From the NCBI GenBank assembly GCA_018417955.1, contig JACTVC010000028.1:186001-250000 (forward strand): a stretch of 64,000 nucleotides of DNA, written 5' to 3'. The notes below the pieces were generated by a model. That model was not told the origin of the DNA. It made no database searches and worked only from the letters and a program-made list of their open reading frames with translations. Within the stretch, counting starts at the first letter, position 1, and each line of letters opens with the position of its first letter. Of the stretch, positions 32,036 through 45,071 are shown piece after piece. This DNA comes from Laccaria trichodermophora (taxonomy: Eukaryota; Basidiomycota; Agaricomycetes; Agaricales; Hydnangiaceae). Position numbers and translations under genes: made by a program.

Positions 32036-34668
32036 CTATACAGTTGACCCATAGTTTCTCGCTTCAGACTCTGAGTCTATCGATGTGGTGTAAGTGTTTG
32101 TAAAGTCAGAAATTGCTTCAATGACACTAGCCTTTACAATTGCTTCTTCGACGGAATCCTTCACGACCAGGCGGTGAACAGTGACGGGATTCATCTGACC
32201 TATGCGATATACCCGACAAATCGCTTGTTCCTGGAAGGCAGACTTCAGGCGCTGTTTCCTCCTTGATCTCCGGCGAGACAACTTACTTCAAGGTAGGGAT
32301 TCCACCAGGGTTCCATGAATATCACGCTGCTACAAGCTGTGATGTTCAGACCTGCAACGGGGGTGTTGAGGGAAGGCCCAAATCAAGAACAGGCTGAAAC
32401 GATTCACCTACACCGCCCGCCGTTATCGACACAATCATAACGGTGCATTCCTTGTCTTGCGATATTTGGTCCAAGGAAGCATTGCGCTCCTTCGCTGTCA
32501 TGTCCCCAGTATCTACAACGGGCTGCAGTTAGTTTGGACGAGAGAGGGCAGTGAACTTGAAGTACATTCTGCCCAGGATAACCGCGCATCCAAAAGAGCA
32601 TTTGTTAGCGAGGGAATGAGGCTGGTAAAGTGAATCTGATACATGCATAAGACGAAGGGGTGGTCGATCTAGCAGAGAGTACTGACAAAAATGATAGTCT
32701 TTTCGCCTGGGGCACGATTCTTCAAAATTGTGAGAGCGGCAGACAGCTTGGATGATAGGTATGTGTCCTTGAAAAGTCTTCTTGAACTATGAAGGTCTGG
32801 AGGCAGAGATCTGATAGAGATGGCTTTGGATGACCTGCCGTCCTCGAGTCTGTAAAAAATGTCATTAGATTGTCAAATCAGGCCAACAGCAGAAATTTAA
32901 CTTGGGATGCAGGTCTGCAATTGTATCCTCTTCAGTCACGGGGCTTTCGATAGATAATGCCTCAGTAAGAAGGACGGCGTGGTCGCATGCTTGATAAAAG
33001 CATCATAAGATAAAGGATACGGACCGCCATGGAATTAATACCTTGTCGAAGCCGCATCAACTTGCTCAGATGACAAGAAAAGGACATCTCTCGAACATGT
33101 TCATATACTAGTCTTTCGTGATGTGTGAGTGTGATGCTGACAAGTTTCTCAGTCTTGCTCGGCAAAGAAACTATTGGTCTTCCGGTTTCGGAGTTGATTT
33201 TGTCCCGAACAATACAAAAGTCTTTCATAACGGTCTAAATAACCAGTAAGGGCCTTATCGCACTGAAAAAAACGGGAGGTATACCAACATCAAGGATTTT
33301 TCGGGCCCCCGGATCCTTGATTGGTCCTTTCTGGCGCCGGGAATAAATTCGACGCTGGAAAATGTCCAAGCGGTTGATTTCCAGATATGTTACGTTTAGA
33401 AAGACAAGCAAAGTGAATAAATCGAAAGGAGAGTTCTAAAAGTAACCAATTCAACTTAGGATCGCAGGTGTTTTGGGTGTTTCAGAGACAAACCTGAGCT
33501 GGAGTACCAGTAAGACATACGCCATGGTCTTTTTGCAATGCCCACAGGGCTGCCGCTAACTTTGTGAATGGATCCCGACCGAAATGTGCCTCATCTAGGC
33601 CATGAATTAGCTGTTGGAAACTCAAAGAATCTTGACCTTCAAAGTCAAGTCAACTTCTTCACGTACCTACAATTACGCGATAAAAGCGCCTGTTGTATAA
33701 CGGCGTCTTCGCCTTGTGGCTTGGATCTCTTGAGACAATACGATGCTGATTGCGAAGTTGGCTAAAAGTCGCAAGCTACAAATGATTGAGCGAGCTGTGT
33801 TTCTTTATTGAAAAAGTGTATTACAATGATATCCGCTTTTTCATCTAAATAAAAATATGTCAGGCACTGGCGTGGTCACATAGACGAAAGCTCACCAAAA
33901 ATCGTAGAAATGGAGTCATAATAGCACACCTTAAGTTTCGGAGCAAACTTCTTAGCTTCCGAAGACCAGTGCTTCATGATCCCTTGATTCGGGCAAAGAA
34001 CTCTGAAGTCACGAATTAGCGTAGCTAGACATGGAGAAAAACTACTTACAGCGTTGATCGAGATTCTGTCCTATTGGGTTTCGCGGGATTGCAGCATATC
34101 AATGCCAGTGCCGTCGGGGTCTTTCCGTATCTTTGAACAGCGTAAGCAAAACCGAGAATAAGCGAGGGTAGTGTACATACCCCATCTCGTATCCCAAAAT
34201 AAACCCAGTGTTATTATAGACATTACCGTCGCAGACCATTTCACCTTTCTCTCGATTGCATAACCGGGCAAGATCGAGAGATTGATACCATTTCAGGCGA
34301 GTCCCATTCTCAAAGATAGCTACCGATCCGTGGTGAACAATCGGTGGGATGTTCACTGGGTTATCCGTAAAGAATGCAGGTAGTTTATCCCAAATGACGG
34401 ATCTGGAGGGAATGGGGGGTCCGTGGGGTCCCTTCGTGACCTTATCTTTGTCAGTTATAGAGGATGCTCTCTCTTTCAAGGGTCGCTACGATGGGTTCGT
34501 CAAAACAACATTTACTAACAAAGAAACACATACATTGCGAACGACTCTCTCGGACTCGGATTCATCAGCACCGTCTTGGGAGGACAGACTCTCTTTGAGC
34601 CGTCTGGGGCCAGGAACAAACCGATAGACTCTTGCTTCCGTCAAGGAAAATTGAGCGAAGTTGTCCAT
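32036..34668 (-). CDS. SNF2-family helicase-like ATPase B (paralogue of A)
   Basis: Starts at 34668 (MDNFAQFSLTEARVYRFVPG). After joining exons I read RLKWYQSLDLARL, motif I YEMGYGKTPTALAL (split near 34180-34130), LVLCPNQGIMKHW, ADIILATFSQLRNQ, motif II VDEAHFGRDPF, motif III LTGTPAQ, then SLPSKTEKLVSITLTHHERL, EKTIIF, TAKERNASLDQISQDKE, MIVSITAGGLNITACSS, FMEPWWNPYLEEQAICRV and YRIGQMNPVTVHRLVVKDSV. Motif order matches gene A closely, but the sequences are only moderately similar, so the pair is an old duplication. It is tail-to-tail with A, about 250 nt apart. It has a regular DEAH box. No RING, HIRAN or chromatin-reader domain is visible. One exon near 32650 is uncertain. Confidence 0.8.
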
Positions 34669-35884
34669 TGCTGTAGAAAGCTGGCGATTGGTAGCAATCC
34701 TTTATTAACCAAAGCCCAGTGACAGTTTGACAGGCCGTAAAGGTAACGTGGTGACACTCTGACAGCGAGGCCTTTATTCTCCAGAAACGTCGTCGCAGAA
34801 GAACCGTAACAGGTGGGAGCTCGACAGCAACTCGGAGTCCTCAAGATAAAGGTCTTTGTTCTCCAAGTAGCGGAGTTTGGCCAATAAAGGGCACGAGTTC
34901 GGATAATGCCGTTGGTGGAACTCACGAAGTCAAGGACTCGTAGAACAAGAAAGCAAGCCCAGTGCGATGATAGATACGATTCAGAGGTGACAGGTCTGCA
35001 TCTGCTGGTCGGTGCTCTCAAGCCATTTAGAGTCTCAGCCATTTATCAACTCGGGCAGTCATCGTTACGAAAGTTACTGCATGTCTAGACTCTATTCCTC
35101 CCCAATAAGAATCATGAAAAAAGACTTATGCGGATATTACATGACTGACCGTCTTCAAGAAAGGCTCCTGCGCAGCGCACTGACTCGCATAAGTAGCCAA
35201 TCGTAGAGCTGACTGAACCGCAAATCGTCGTGAAGGGCACGGGTTTTTGGACGCCATCACTGATCGTTGATCCGTCACTGCCTTGTTACATTGACAATAA
35301 TACTGACAAATAACGACAGACAGCAACTTCAAACTTCACTTTGACTTTACTCACTTGAAAGGCAAAAAAGTGGCGGCAAACTTGCGATTTCCGAGGACTT
35401 TCAATCGTCTAGGATATGCGCGTCAACATTCAATATTCAATTGTCGCTCTGAATCCCTCCGGTGACATGAATCAGCTATGGTACACCTAAAACACCTCAG
35501 GCTCACTGTCCGGCTTAGGTGGGCCCTGATATGAGCTACGACCTCGGTGCTACTAACTTACGACCTGAAAAAATAATGTTCAGGTCGTTATATTACCATC
35601 CGACGCCAGAGATAACATCTGACTTGAAAAGATCGGAGGGATATAATATCAATGGTGAAACTTGTACCTGGCGGCATAACTTGGCCCAAGGCGGTTAACC
35701 GTTGAGACCCCAGTGATTGTCCACATGTAAATTCAATGCAATCGCTCCGGAGCATGTTACTCCGAGAGACAATTTCCATGACATTCTTGCCTGAAAATTC
35801 AATTGGACGACAAATGGGAATCTCACTTATTCTGCGGAAATCGGTTAAAGGGATAGGAATTGAAACCATCATGTCCATCCAAGA
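34669..35884. other. Intergenic region between SNF2 gene B and the Zn2Cys6 gene
   Basis: No supported gene. It should hold the two divergent promoters. A 10-bp inverted repeat (ACGACCTGAA at 35560-35569, TTCAGGTCGT at 35579-35588) is the only structure I noticed. Confidence 0.45.
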
Positions 35885-37839
35885 ATGAGTTCGCAACCGC
35901 CTTCTGAACGTTCCAGTCTTCGCAGAGGAGACGCATGTATCAACTGTCGTCGAAGGAAAATGGTAGGCTTCATATCACGTCGCCTGGTCGAAGTCGGTCA
36001 TTGACGTTATACCTTCCTAGAAATGTGATGGTGCTCGTCCAATTTGTGGTCGATGCCAACGAGCAGATAGACCTGATGACTGTGAATATATATCAGGACA
36101 TGAACGCTCTAATGCACAAATTCTAGAAGATAGCATCGCCGTTCTCGAGGCTCGCATCCAACAGCTCCAGGACCCCCAGATGTCCACGACCCCGGCGACT
36201 GTACCGACGCCCTATGCCGCTAACCAATCGCCGCCCGGGGGTCTTGCGTTCCAACGGAATGCCTCACAGTCCTTCGCACGAGAACCTTCGAAACAGGTCA
36301 TCGAAAAGCTGTCGGTCTTTCATTTCATATCTTTCTTGCTCTGACAAAATTGTTCTCAAAGATTGGATTGCTTTCTTTTACATTCTTCGGAGTTCGGTTT
36401 TTTCTTGAACGTTCCTCGCTTTCGCCATTCGATGACCACCTTCCCGCCTGGGCATCCCTCCCGCCCTTCTCCGGCACTCTCATTTTCCGTATACTTGTGG
36501 GGAGCCAATCTTTCCCACGATGCGTCGTTCATGGCGCATGAATCAGCTTATTTGAATCGCGCTGCACAAGAGATCGCAGTAAATTTATCCGGAAATCACC
36601 CCAGGAAAATTATTGAGGGAGTTCAAGCAGATGTTTTGCTCGCGTACTATTTTTTTTCCAAGGCGCGCTTTTCGGAGGGAAAGTATTATGTGACATCAGC
36701 AGTCTCAACGACGCTCGCTGCAGGGCTACACAGGTTACCCCCTGCCCGGAGTACCTCCAACACAGCCCTAATGATTTTGCCAGCCCGTGATGCTGTTGAG
36801 GAGGCGGAGAGAATAATAGGAATTTGGACAGTTCTTGCCTTGGACAAAGCTTGGGCGGTGGCCCTGGATGAGACGCCGAATCTGGTCACGCTCAATGGTA
36901 AACACGATACACAAATTGACATCCCATGGCCTCTCGACATGGAGGATTACGAACAGGTTCGATGACCCTCAAATTCCAGTCAACTTCCTTTACATTCTGT
37001 TGTCAGGGCCGATTTGTCCCGCAACCGACATCTCAAACCTTACATAAATTCTTGAGCAACATTCCGACTTCAGATGTAGGATTATCAAAGCAAGCCGTTC
37101 ATGCGAAGGCGATTATTTTATGGGAAAGCGTGGTCGATTTTTGCCGCACTTGCAAGACCGGTAAGGGGTTCACAATCTGTTCATATTGGGCAATTCAATT
37201 CATCTTTAAATAGGTATGCCGCAGCAAGAGGCGACTACTCTCCAGGGCACATTCAATGCTTTAGATCTCCTCATCGAGAGGTTGATTGCATCGCTACCCC
37301 CGACGGATCAAATTTCGGCTGTGCCGCATCCTGCCAACGCTCGCAGGCTCGTCTTTGCTCTGAGTCTGCTTCATATGTCCACTATCTGTCTACATGATGC
37401 CATTCCGGTGGGAAATGAAGCCGCAAAGCGCAAGCGTCTGAATGCCGCCCAGTCTATCTTGGAAATAGTCACTTTGACAAAGCCTCGAAATTTAGGCTAT
37501 ATAAATCCGGTAATTGGCGTGAGTCGGGGAATATGCTTTTGAGGTGCAATCCCCGTTAATTTTGAAGCATCAGTTCATCTGGGTTAAAGCTAGTAATGTC
37601 ATCACGACCGAAGTATCTATTTTGCAAGCCTCCCGTGGTTATGCAAACCCCGCCGGCTCGTCGTCAAGACCGGAAGAACGTCTTCTACGAGTTGTGCAGC
37701 GTGCCCTTCCAGCAATGCAAGCATACTCGTCTACTTGTGTTTTAACAGGTGAGATTGGAATCTTTAAGTGTTCCTTGGCTGATATATTCCTCTAGACTTC
37801 CAAGTGAACTCGATCAAGGAGGCGATCAACACACTTTGA
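35885..37839 (+). CDS. Zn(II)2Cys6 fungal transcription factor
   Basis: The ATG at 35885 (MSSQPPSERSSLRRG) leads into the binuclear zinc cluster, split by an intron: DACINCRRRKM, then KCDGARPICGRCQRAGRPDD, giving the six cysteines in C-x2-C-x6-C...C-x2-C-x6-C order. A short coiled coil follows (ILEDSIAVLEARIQQLQ). The middle region (36400-36960: NRAAQEIAVNL, VQADVLLAYYFF, YYVTSAVSTTLAAGLHRL, IIGIWTVLALDKAWA) corresponds to the fungal-specific transcription factor domain. The last exon ends FQVNSIKEAINTL. It should be a nuclear DNA-binding regulator; target genes cannot be told. One intron around 36290-36380 is uncertain. Confidence 0.88.
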
Positions 37840-38054
37840 TTTTGTCCGATGGGATAGGCAAGGATGATTTTGGATCTTACAGCATGGTTTGGTATAGTGT
37901 GCATAAGCCGATGTTTGGGATTGCAGGATTGGGGGCGTGAATTTAGATAGATTTAGATATGTACAATTAGCCCGGTTGGAACGGGCGTGAAGGGTTTAAT
38001 ATTCAGTGGTCGTTCAAATTTCCCTAAACATGCAGACCTCCCTGGGCCTGAACC

Positions 38055-39429
38055 TCAGCTAGTTTCGGGAGCGGGCTGGGTGCCTTCCGATTTCTTACAA
38101 ATTCGCTTGTGTGTCGGCCAGGCGTAGCGCTGGCTGATTCAAGGCCATCATTAATTAGTTCCCGAAGTCAGATTCAATTATGGTCCTCTTACCAATCTTT
38201 CGAACAATAATACACAAGCTTGCATCTGAAAAAAGCAATTAAAATCATGATGGCTGATGCGCGCTGATGGCTCAATGGAGGACGAAATACTACACGTACT
38301 TGGCGCACAGCATCAAACCTTCTTCCTGGAATTCTTGACAATACGCGCATTGTCTGCCGTGCTTTGCCTTCCAGGTTGAACTGACCTTGGGCCTCACTTC
38401 CTTTGTTCCCAAAACCGCATCGCGCACGCTTTGTGGGGTAGGTTCCTTTTCCCCGCGCTGCGCCAGGAGGTTGTCGATTTTCTCAACCTCGCCTGGGAGA
38501 AGGGAGGGCACGAATGTCTCGGGAGTAACATGGAAGATGGGGGGCAGCTTGGCTGCTTTTCGACCCTTTATCTGAGAGGGTGTTGGTGCTTCCTTGCCAT
38601 TGAGGAAAACCGAGTCGATGGCGTAGCCATGCTTTGACGTTGTGTAAGTTGCGCGAACCCTAAGCTCATGAAAGGATTGAACGCATGAAATATTAGAAAC
38701 AAAGTACCATTTAGGCTTTCCCTCTTTGTGGTGAAGATATGTCAGAAGAGAAAAGAACCGATCGGCTTGGTATTTAGTGTGAGCATCGTAGTCGTGATGC
38801 GAAAAGTTTCCGCAGTCTACAAGACGACATTAGGGCCATGAACATGATCGTAAGAGCTGCTTACTGCAAGTGGGTGGAAAGATCATTACCACCAGGAATC
38901 GAGTGGTTGTCATATCAGTGAAGACGAGATGTCCCCAGTCTCTCTGCTCAAGTGTTAGGAGATTCTGCCTTGTAACCCATTACTGCAGCGTACCTCGCGT
39001 TTTGCAGAGGCCTTCACTAGCTAATGATCACGCCATTTACTTAGCTTGGAATGGCGTTGAGTAGCTTTGAGGACTTACCTCGTACAGATACAAGATGGGA
39101 ACGTATTGATCCTCGTATTCCGACTTCGTCTCTCTCGCCCTATCAGCACAGTATTTGCTGACCTGGCTGATAATCTTTTTACGTGCGAGAAAGTCATCGC
39201 GAGAGAGATCTGGGGCGTCCTCGGATGACCGCTGGAACTTTCGCGAGACATCGTTCGTGTAGATTCCCAAGTCACGACATTGTATGAGCCTAGTTGTTGC
39301 ACATGTTCCTGAGGTGTTGACCATCATCATTGGATTGAAACTGAGCGAAAGAGTGCTAATGTAAATAGCCCGAATGGTTCCGTAAGAAAAGTCCACTTAC
39401 TATGGAAGGCTGCTGAACAAGTCCTCCAT
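38055..39429 (-). CDS. MYND-type zinc finger protein
   Basis: Starts at 39429 (MEDLFSSLPYTLSLSFNPMM) and continues through LIQCRDLGIYTNDVSRKFQR and DDFLARKKIISQVSKYCADR. The C-terminal zinc finger is visible only after joining three small exons: RQCAYCQEFQEEGLMLCAKC, KLVYYCSKDCQ, RYAWPTHKRICKK. This gives C-x2-C, C-x2-C, YC-x3-C and H-x3-C, the full set of MYND ligands. It then ends EGTQPAPETS. Many Agaricomycete proteins place a MYND finger behind an uncharacterised N-terminal region. MYND fingers bind proline-rich partners. The frame that stops near 38290 ends inside the finger and would misannotate the gene as truncated. Confidence 0.8.
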
Positions 39430-40264
39430 GATGATCGTAAGATAAAAATTCGTGTGCCACCGGGTAGTGAATTCTTGAGATTCTTTGACAGAAATGCTAA
39501 GGGCAACGAGCACTCAGGTGACAGGGGTGAAAATCATTTTAGAGAAGATCACGTGCGCATCATCGAGCACAGCACGTGTTCTAATGAGGACAACCTGTCT
39601 CAACAGCAGGTTTTGAACACCTTGAAAGAAACGTGTTAAAAATGGTTAATCCGACCGAGGAAAATTCCGGTGAGAGACGCGTCCAAACCTGAACAAGACC
39701 TGCTTGGTGACGAAATGTACGCGTCTAATGAACTGTGACCAGACTGTGACGCGACGTGTTGTTAGCACACGTGACCGCAGTGACGACGTTGTGGGCACAT
39801 GAAAATGCCATCAAACATGATCATTTGCCACTTTATCATGAATTCAAATCAAGGGGATCTCAGACTAATTCTATGTTTAACAGGTGGTCGAAACGTCAAG
39901 TCGGATTGGCACCTTTGTATGATCTCATTCTTCATTTACAATCTCGGAAATGCTCAAGTTTTTTTCTAGTGAACTTCGCTTTTTCAATCCCGGGTTTGGA
40001 AATCATCCAAGTCTCTTCGAGGGGGGCCGAAGGCTTATCACCTCTTTAATCTTATCACGGGCTATCACGGGCTTCGAGAATGCTGATTCTTCAGCTTCTT
40101 GAGAACAAATCGGTCCCCGAAGCAGCCCTCTGATTGACGCCAACCACCAATCACCTCCAATCACCGGGCCGACGACGTTCAAAGCGAATTGCACGTGGCC
40201 GATATATGTTTACCTGAGGTTGCTTTGCATCCTACCATCTCCACAACACCCATCACCCTACGCG
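39430..40264. other. Divergent intergenic region
   Basis: Lies between the MYND gene and the BRE4-like gene, which are transcribed away from it. No supported coding sequence. Several CACGTG/ACGCGTC-like motifs occur at 39550-39780. Confidence 0.45.
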
Positions 40265-43200
40265 ATGTCGGAAAAGGCAGACGGGTTTCTGGAGAAACCC
40301 CAACCAGGGCTTTTCTCATGGATCGTACCTGCTTTCAAGTCACGGCGAACGATGAAAACCTGGTTCAGATGTTGTGTTGCACTGACCGCCACTCTTGTGC
40401 TGATGGTCGACAAGAAAACTTCGCTAAACATGGGGCAGGCTTCTTTCTTTGCTGCGTACGTTTTTTGGGCCTCTAACTTTACGCGGCTGACGTGTAGATA
40501 GGATCATTTGTGTCATGTTACCACCTTCGCTTCCACTTTCATTGTTCGTGGTTGCGGCGCTTACTCTCATGATAGGTATGTTTTGAGCGTTTGTCTTAAA
40601 TTTCATGTGGCTGACCCTTAGGCCAGGGATGTTGGTTGGTTGGGCTTGGGGTGCTGCCGCCATGGCGGCATCCGCGTCGGTCAGAAATCAGGCGTTGATG
40701 GTGCAGCAGCAGAGAAAGTTGCAGTCCTCGTAAGCGTTTTGGAAGCAACACGTTCCCGTCCTAAAAAAACTCCCTCAGCCTCGTGGCCGGAATATCTCCT
40801 GCATTACAGATTCAGAAGGGTGTGTTTACTGGCGTCTTCCTTGATCCACGGTACGTCTTACATAGCGATTTCGGAACTTGTGTCTAATAGCTCATTCTTA
40901 GCTCGTCTGCGGTCTATGGAGTTTTCTTCTTCATTGGCACATTTTTTATGGGTGTCCTGCGTGCATTCATTCCCAATCTTGCACTCCTGAGTGTCTTTGG
41001 CTGCATTGTTTTGGATATCGTGCGTGTCTTGGTTCCACACTCCCCCACTTATTGACTCTCACTAGATCTGCACTTATGGACCTTGTGAGGGCCTTATTCT
41101 TTTACAGTGACCATGACCTTACGGCGTACAGCGTTTCCAACTCCACAGTATACCATTGCCAAAACATTCTTGATTCCGACGACCTACTATGTTGCCATCG
41201 CCATCGCGTGCCTTGTGTTCATTTTCCCCGAAAGTTTGAATCATGTCTGGCTGTACGTATTTCATCCTTTAAGAAACAACGGGCTTACATTGATCGCAGT
41301 ACAATACTGGAGAGAGACTTCTTCACACCTACGCTGGAGCTTCTCTCGCTCCAAAACGAAGTTCTGAACTCACGTCCATCGGACCGCGCAGCTTGGGAAA
41401 GGGCGACTGCAAGGGCGAACGGGTTTAGAGAGGCTCTTATTCGTGGGACCCAGTCTCTGTTGAGCCAGATTGGGACCATTGATCTCGAGTTCTCAATTGG
41501 CAGACTTGGGCCTAAAGATCTCAAGAAGGCCAATGCAGAGCTCAAATCTCTCATGTTTCGCGCAGCAGGTCTTCATTCCTTCCAAGTCCTCGTCAATGAT
41601 ATCAACCTTGGCGATGAGAAGGAAGAAAAGGAAGTAGAAGCCAGAGCTCGCCGCGGTGACCAGACGCCGAGGACTGTTGATCGATTTTCCACTCTCCGGC
41701 GGCAGATTCAGGAACGCGAGGCCCGCCATGGCAATGACCTGGACACTCTTATACCTATTCTTTCGTCATCATCTGAAAATCTACGGTCTGCATGCGAATC
41801 TGCAACGCGAGCAACCATGGACTGGTTCAAAGCTTGCAATACTGGTAGATGGGCCGCATTCTTCTCAAAGCTCGATCAAACCCACGTAGAAGCAAGAAGC
41901 GCGGGTTTGAAGGAACAACGACGGCTTGTAGAGACTGCTTTGGATGACTTCAGGAACGTGCAGCGCATCAAGCTGTTGAAGCCCTATGAAAAGTTCTTCG
42001 ACCCGGTCACGAAGAAGTTGATCCATGAGCTGAACAGCCCCGAAATGTTCTCGGCCAGGTATGTACCTGTGTCCTCGACAGTGACTATGATTGATGTGCT
42101 CACCATAGATCCCTGTTTATCTGCTTCGTCTTCACTGAGGCTATTGAGGCCTTCGCCGAGCATATAATGAGGGTTCTGAAATGTGTTGTGGATTTAGATA
42201 CGCAACGGCCAAAACCCCGGTTGTGGATGCCAGGCAGTTTGAATCAGGTCCTTCTTAAGATCAGGGGGACCAAGGTTGAAGGAGCTCAAGGTATCATGGC
42301 CATGGGAGCGACATCTGATCCAACCATTTTTGAAGATTCTGATGGGCAGGAGGAGTCGGATTCAGATGATGAAGTAGAGCAACAGGCTGAGAGACAGCAG
42401 GAGCCCGAAAAGAAGCCGGAGCCCAAGAAGGAAAGTCGGAATGTAAATGAAGCTCGTACGTTCATTTGCGTTGTCGTGCGGCATGACGATCAACTGCATG
42501 AATGTCATTGTAGGCAGGAATCCCGATGCTCTTCCTCCAAAGACGGTATTCGGAAGGTTCTTTCTTCGACTCGGCAGCTTCTTCCGTTTCCTTAAATCGG
42601 CTGAGGGTATATTTGCTCTTCGGCTGGCAATCGTGTCAGTTGCTCTTTGGATCCCATCGGTTTGTCACACAAGTGCTTGGTTTTATTATGAAAACCGAGG
42701 TCTATGGGCGTTGATCATGGCTCAGGTGTGTTCCGACAACCTTGCACCTTCTTTGTCTAAAAAATGGTGTAGACTGGCCTGGGGGTGTACGTTGGTGATC
42801 AAGTTAGACCCCAACCCTGAACTCTGCGCTCCTCTTTTCTGACTACGGTATAGATCGCCGACTTTTTGAACCGTATCACGGGCACCATTCTGGGTTTACT
42901 TTGTGCGTTCCTTACATGTTGTAACCCTGTGCTTTAGTGCTAAATGCGGTTGCACGCAGTTGGGATGGTCGCTTGGTACATCGCTGCTGGACGAGGACAT
43001 GGCAATCCATACGGAGTGGTCATTGCATCGGTTAGCAGCCCTGTTTTCCCCTTCTACATCCCAAAAATACAATCATCCTACAGGTTGTTTTCATCGCTCC
43101 ATTCCTCCTTGGTCGAATTGCCGCTCCTCGAGCTCAAACGGTACTTTGGGCTATAACGGGAGTAACAATCGTCTTGAGTAGGGCACCCTTTGCTTCCTAT

Positions 43201-44808
43201 GCGAAGAAAGCTCTTACTCGATCATAGTTACGGGCTACAGCTGGATGAATTCGAATGAAGTAGTGCTTGTAAATTACGGTGTTGGTGTCTCTCTGGGGTG
43301 GAAGAGAGCGTTAGTTTACTTCACTCTGATGTGTTGACTTACTAATCCTTTCTGACAGCTTGCTCGTCATCATTGGATTCACAGCAGCGGTACGTTTCAT
43401 CTCGATCATCAAGTCCTAGCATCACTAAGCCTCTTCGGTCTAGTTCATTGTTATGCTTTTCCCCTTTCCCGTGTCGACTCGTGTCCTCGTCCGCAAAACT
43501 TTTGGAGCAACTGCTGCAGAGATCGGGAAACTATTTGCAGGAGAGGTGGAAACTTTCTTGACAGAGGAAGCAAAGGTGAGGACTGCCAACGTCGAGAAGA
43601 CGGATTTTGCGGACAAAAAAGTCGAAGACGAATCGGAATGCACCAAGGAGAAACGTGTGCGGGTGATCGCCAAGAGGGTAGTCGACGTTTTGGTGTGTGA
43701 TAGCGCTTTCTAGTCGTCTTTCAGCAAGGGAGTTGATGTGATATGACCAGGAACGCTTGGAAAAGGTTGCCCCAAGTCTTCAAACCGCCAAGTTTGAGCC
43801 CCAACTTCAGCAAGTGTTCTGCAGTTCAGTTCAAGAGGAGTCAACTAACGTTTACGCAGGGGTTTATGGCCTCAAGAACAATACCAGCAGTTGTATAAAG
43901 TACAGTGGGTCAAATTGTAGTTTTCTTGCTATGATTTCTCATATTACTCACCAGGACACGGGCCCTCACTTCTCTGGTTATCTTGATCACTGCGTTCTCA
44001 AAGCTTGACATTAAATGGTGCAGGATACTTGTCAACCGGGTACGTGTAAGCCCGACGGCGCACCACCATAATTTTGACCGTCTTTCTCGTAGACGCCATT
44101 CCTCAATCCAAACTTTGTCAGTTCTCTGTAACCGGCATAGAAAAAAACGCAACTAACTCCTCTTCAGCTCTCAGACGTCTTTTCGGTCCTCTCCATTCTC
44201 TCTGGCGCACTGACAAACGCACACCCCCTCCCAGCGTTCATGCCCAAGCTCAGAGAGCGTCTGATATTCTACGAACGGCAGTCGGGCATGAAAACGCTAG
44301 ACTTGGGGACCTTTCCTGATAAAGTGCGCCGTGATGCTGACAAAGACTCGGATGCCAGTATATCCGAGGATGATACTTTGGAATTCACGGCTGGTAGGGT
44401 CGATGGTTCAACCATTGGATTTGAGGAGTTGTCATTGGACGTCTTACTGGTGAGCGATAACACCCCTGGGCGTAAGGTGCCGTGCTTATTTGATCATTTG
44501 TAGGACGATCAACTGGCTGTTCATTCAACTGGTATGTAGTCACACAATGGTTTCTGCCTGTTTCCTCGATCTGATGAACCCTGATCATAGCTGTTGTGGC
44601 ACTATCAAGTCTCATCTCTGTATGCTTCCACACTCCTATTCGATACATCCACTCACACAGTCCTCTACAGCGCCTCGACGAAATGGCAGACATCGTAAGA
44701 TCTCTCTGCGGTGAGGCTACTTTCCGCGGATTCGACGATCTGCAGAGAGATTACCTCGAAAGAGAAGAAAGAACTCTAGGAAGCGGGCTATCTGCGAAAA
44801 TGCAATAA
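40265..44808 (+). CDS. BRE4/ArAE-type membrane protein (ER transporter, 6TM N-terminal domain)
   Basis: The ATG at 40265 gives MSEKADGFLEKPQPGLFSWI. The first membrane block contains FRCCVALTATLVLM, LPLSLFVVAALTLMIGMLVG, VYGVFFFIGTFFMGVL and YYVAIAIACLVFIFPE. A long soluble helical part follows (41310-42560: LELLSLQNEVLNS, RRQIQEREARHGNDLDTL, then an acidic EESDSDDEVEQQ stretch). The second block (42590-43480) has ALRLAIVSVALWIPSV, TGTILGLLLGMVAWYIAAG, VVFIAPFLLGRI and LLVIIGFTAAFIVMLFPFP. A C-terminal soluble part ends LERERTLG-like at 44808. This double membrane-block arrangement matches the fungal ArAE_2_N / DUF2421 family that includes yeast Bre4. Substrate unknown; it probably acts in the ER or plasma membrane. 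There are about 20 small exons and individual splice sites are unsure. Confidence 0.85.
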
Positions 44809-45071
44809 ATTATCCCACACTTTCAACTTTGCGCGGCTACATACATACCATCAACGGACTTATACCACTGATATACCATCTCTTAGAGTGTCGTTACGCT
44901 TTCCTTTGCTGTGTATCTTTGGGATTTCGGATACATTTGACTTGACTACCTTGCCCAGCGAATAAAGAAACTCTAATACCATAACTGAAAGCAAATAAAG
45001 TTATCAATACAAGTCCAAATCCACCTCAACTCAATTCGAATGTCTAAGAGCAAAACTAAACACTCCTCTAT

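Noticed and set aside
34641..35042. A 133-codon minus-strand frame upstream of SNF2 gene B
   Set aside because: Ser/Thr/Arg-rich with no motif, and it overlaps the first exon of SNF2 gene B; probably promoter sequence.
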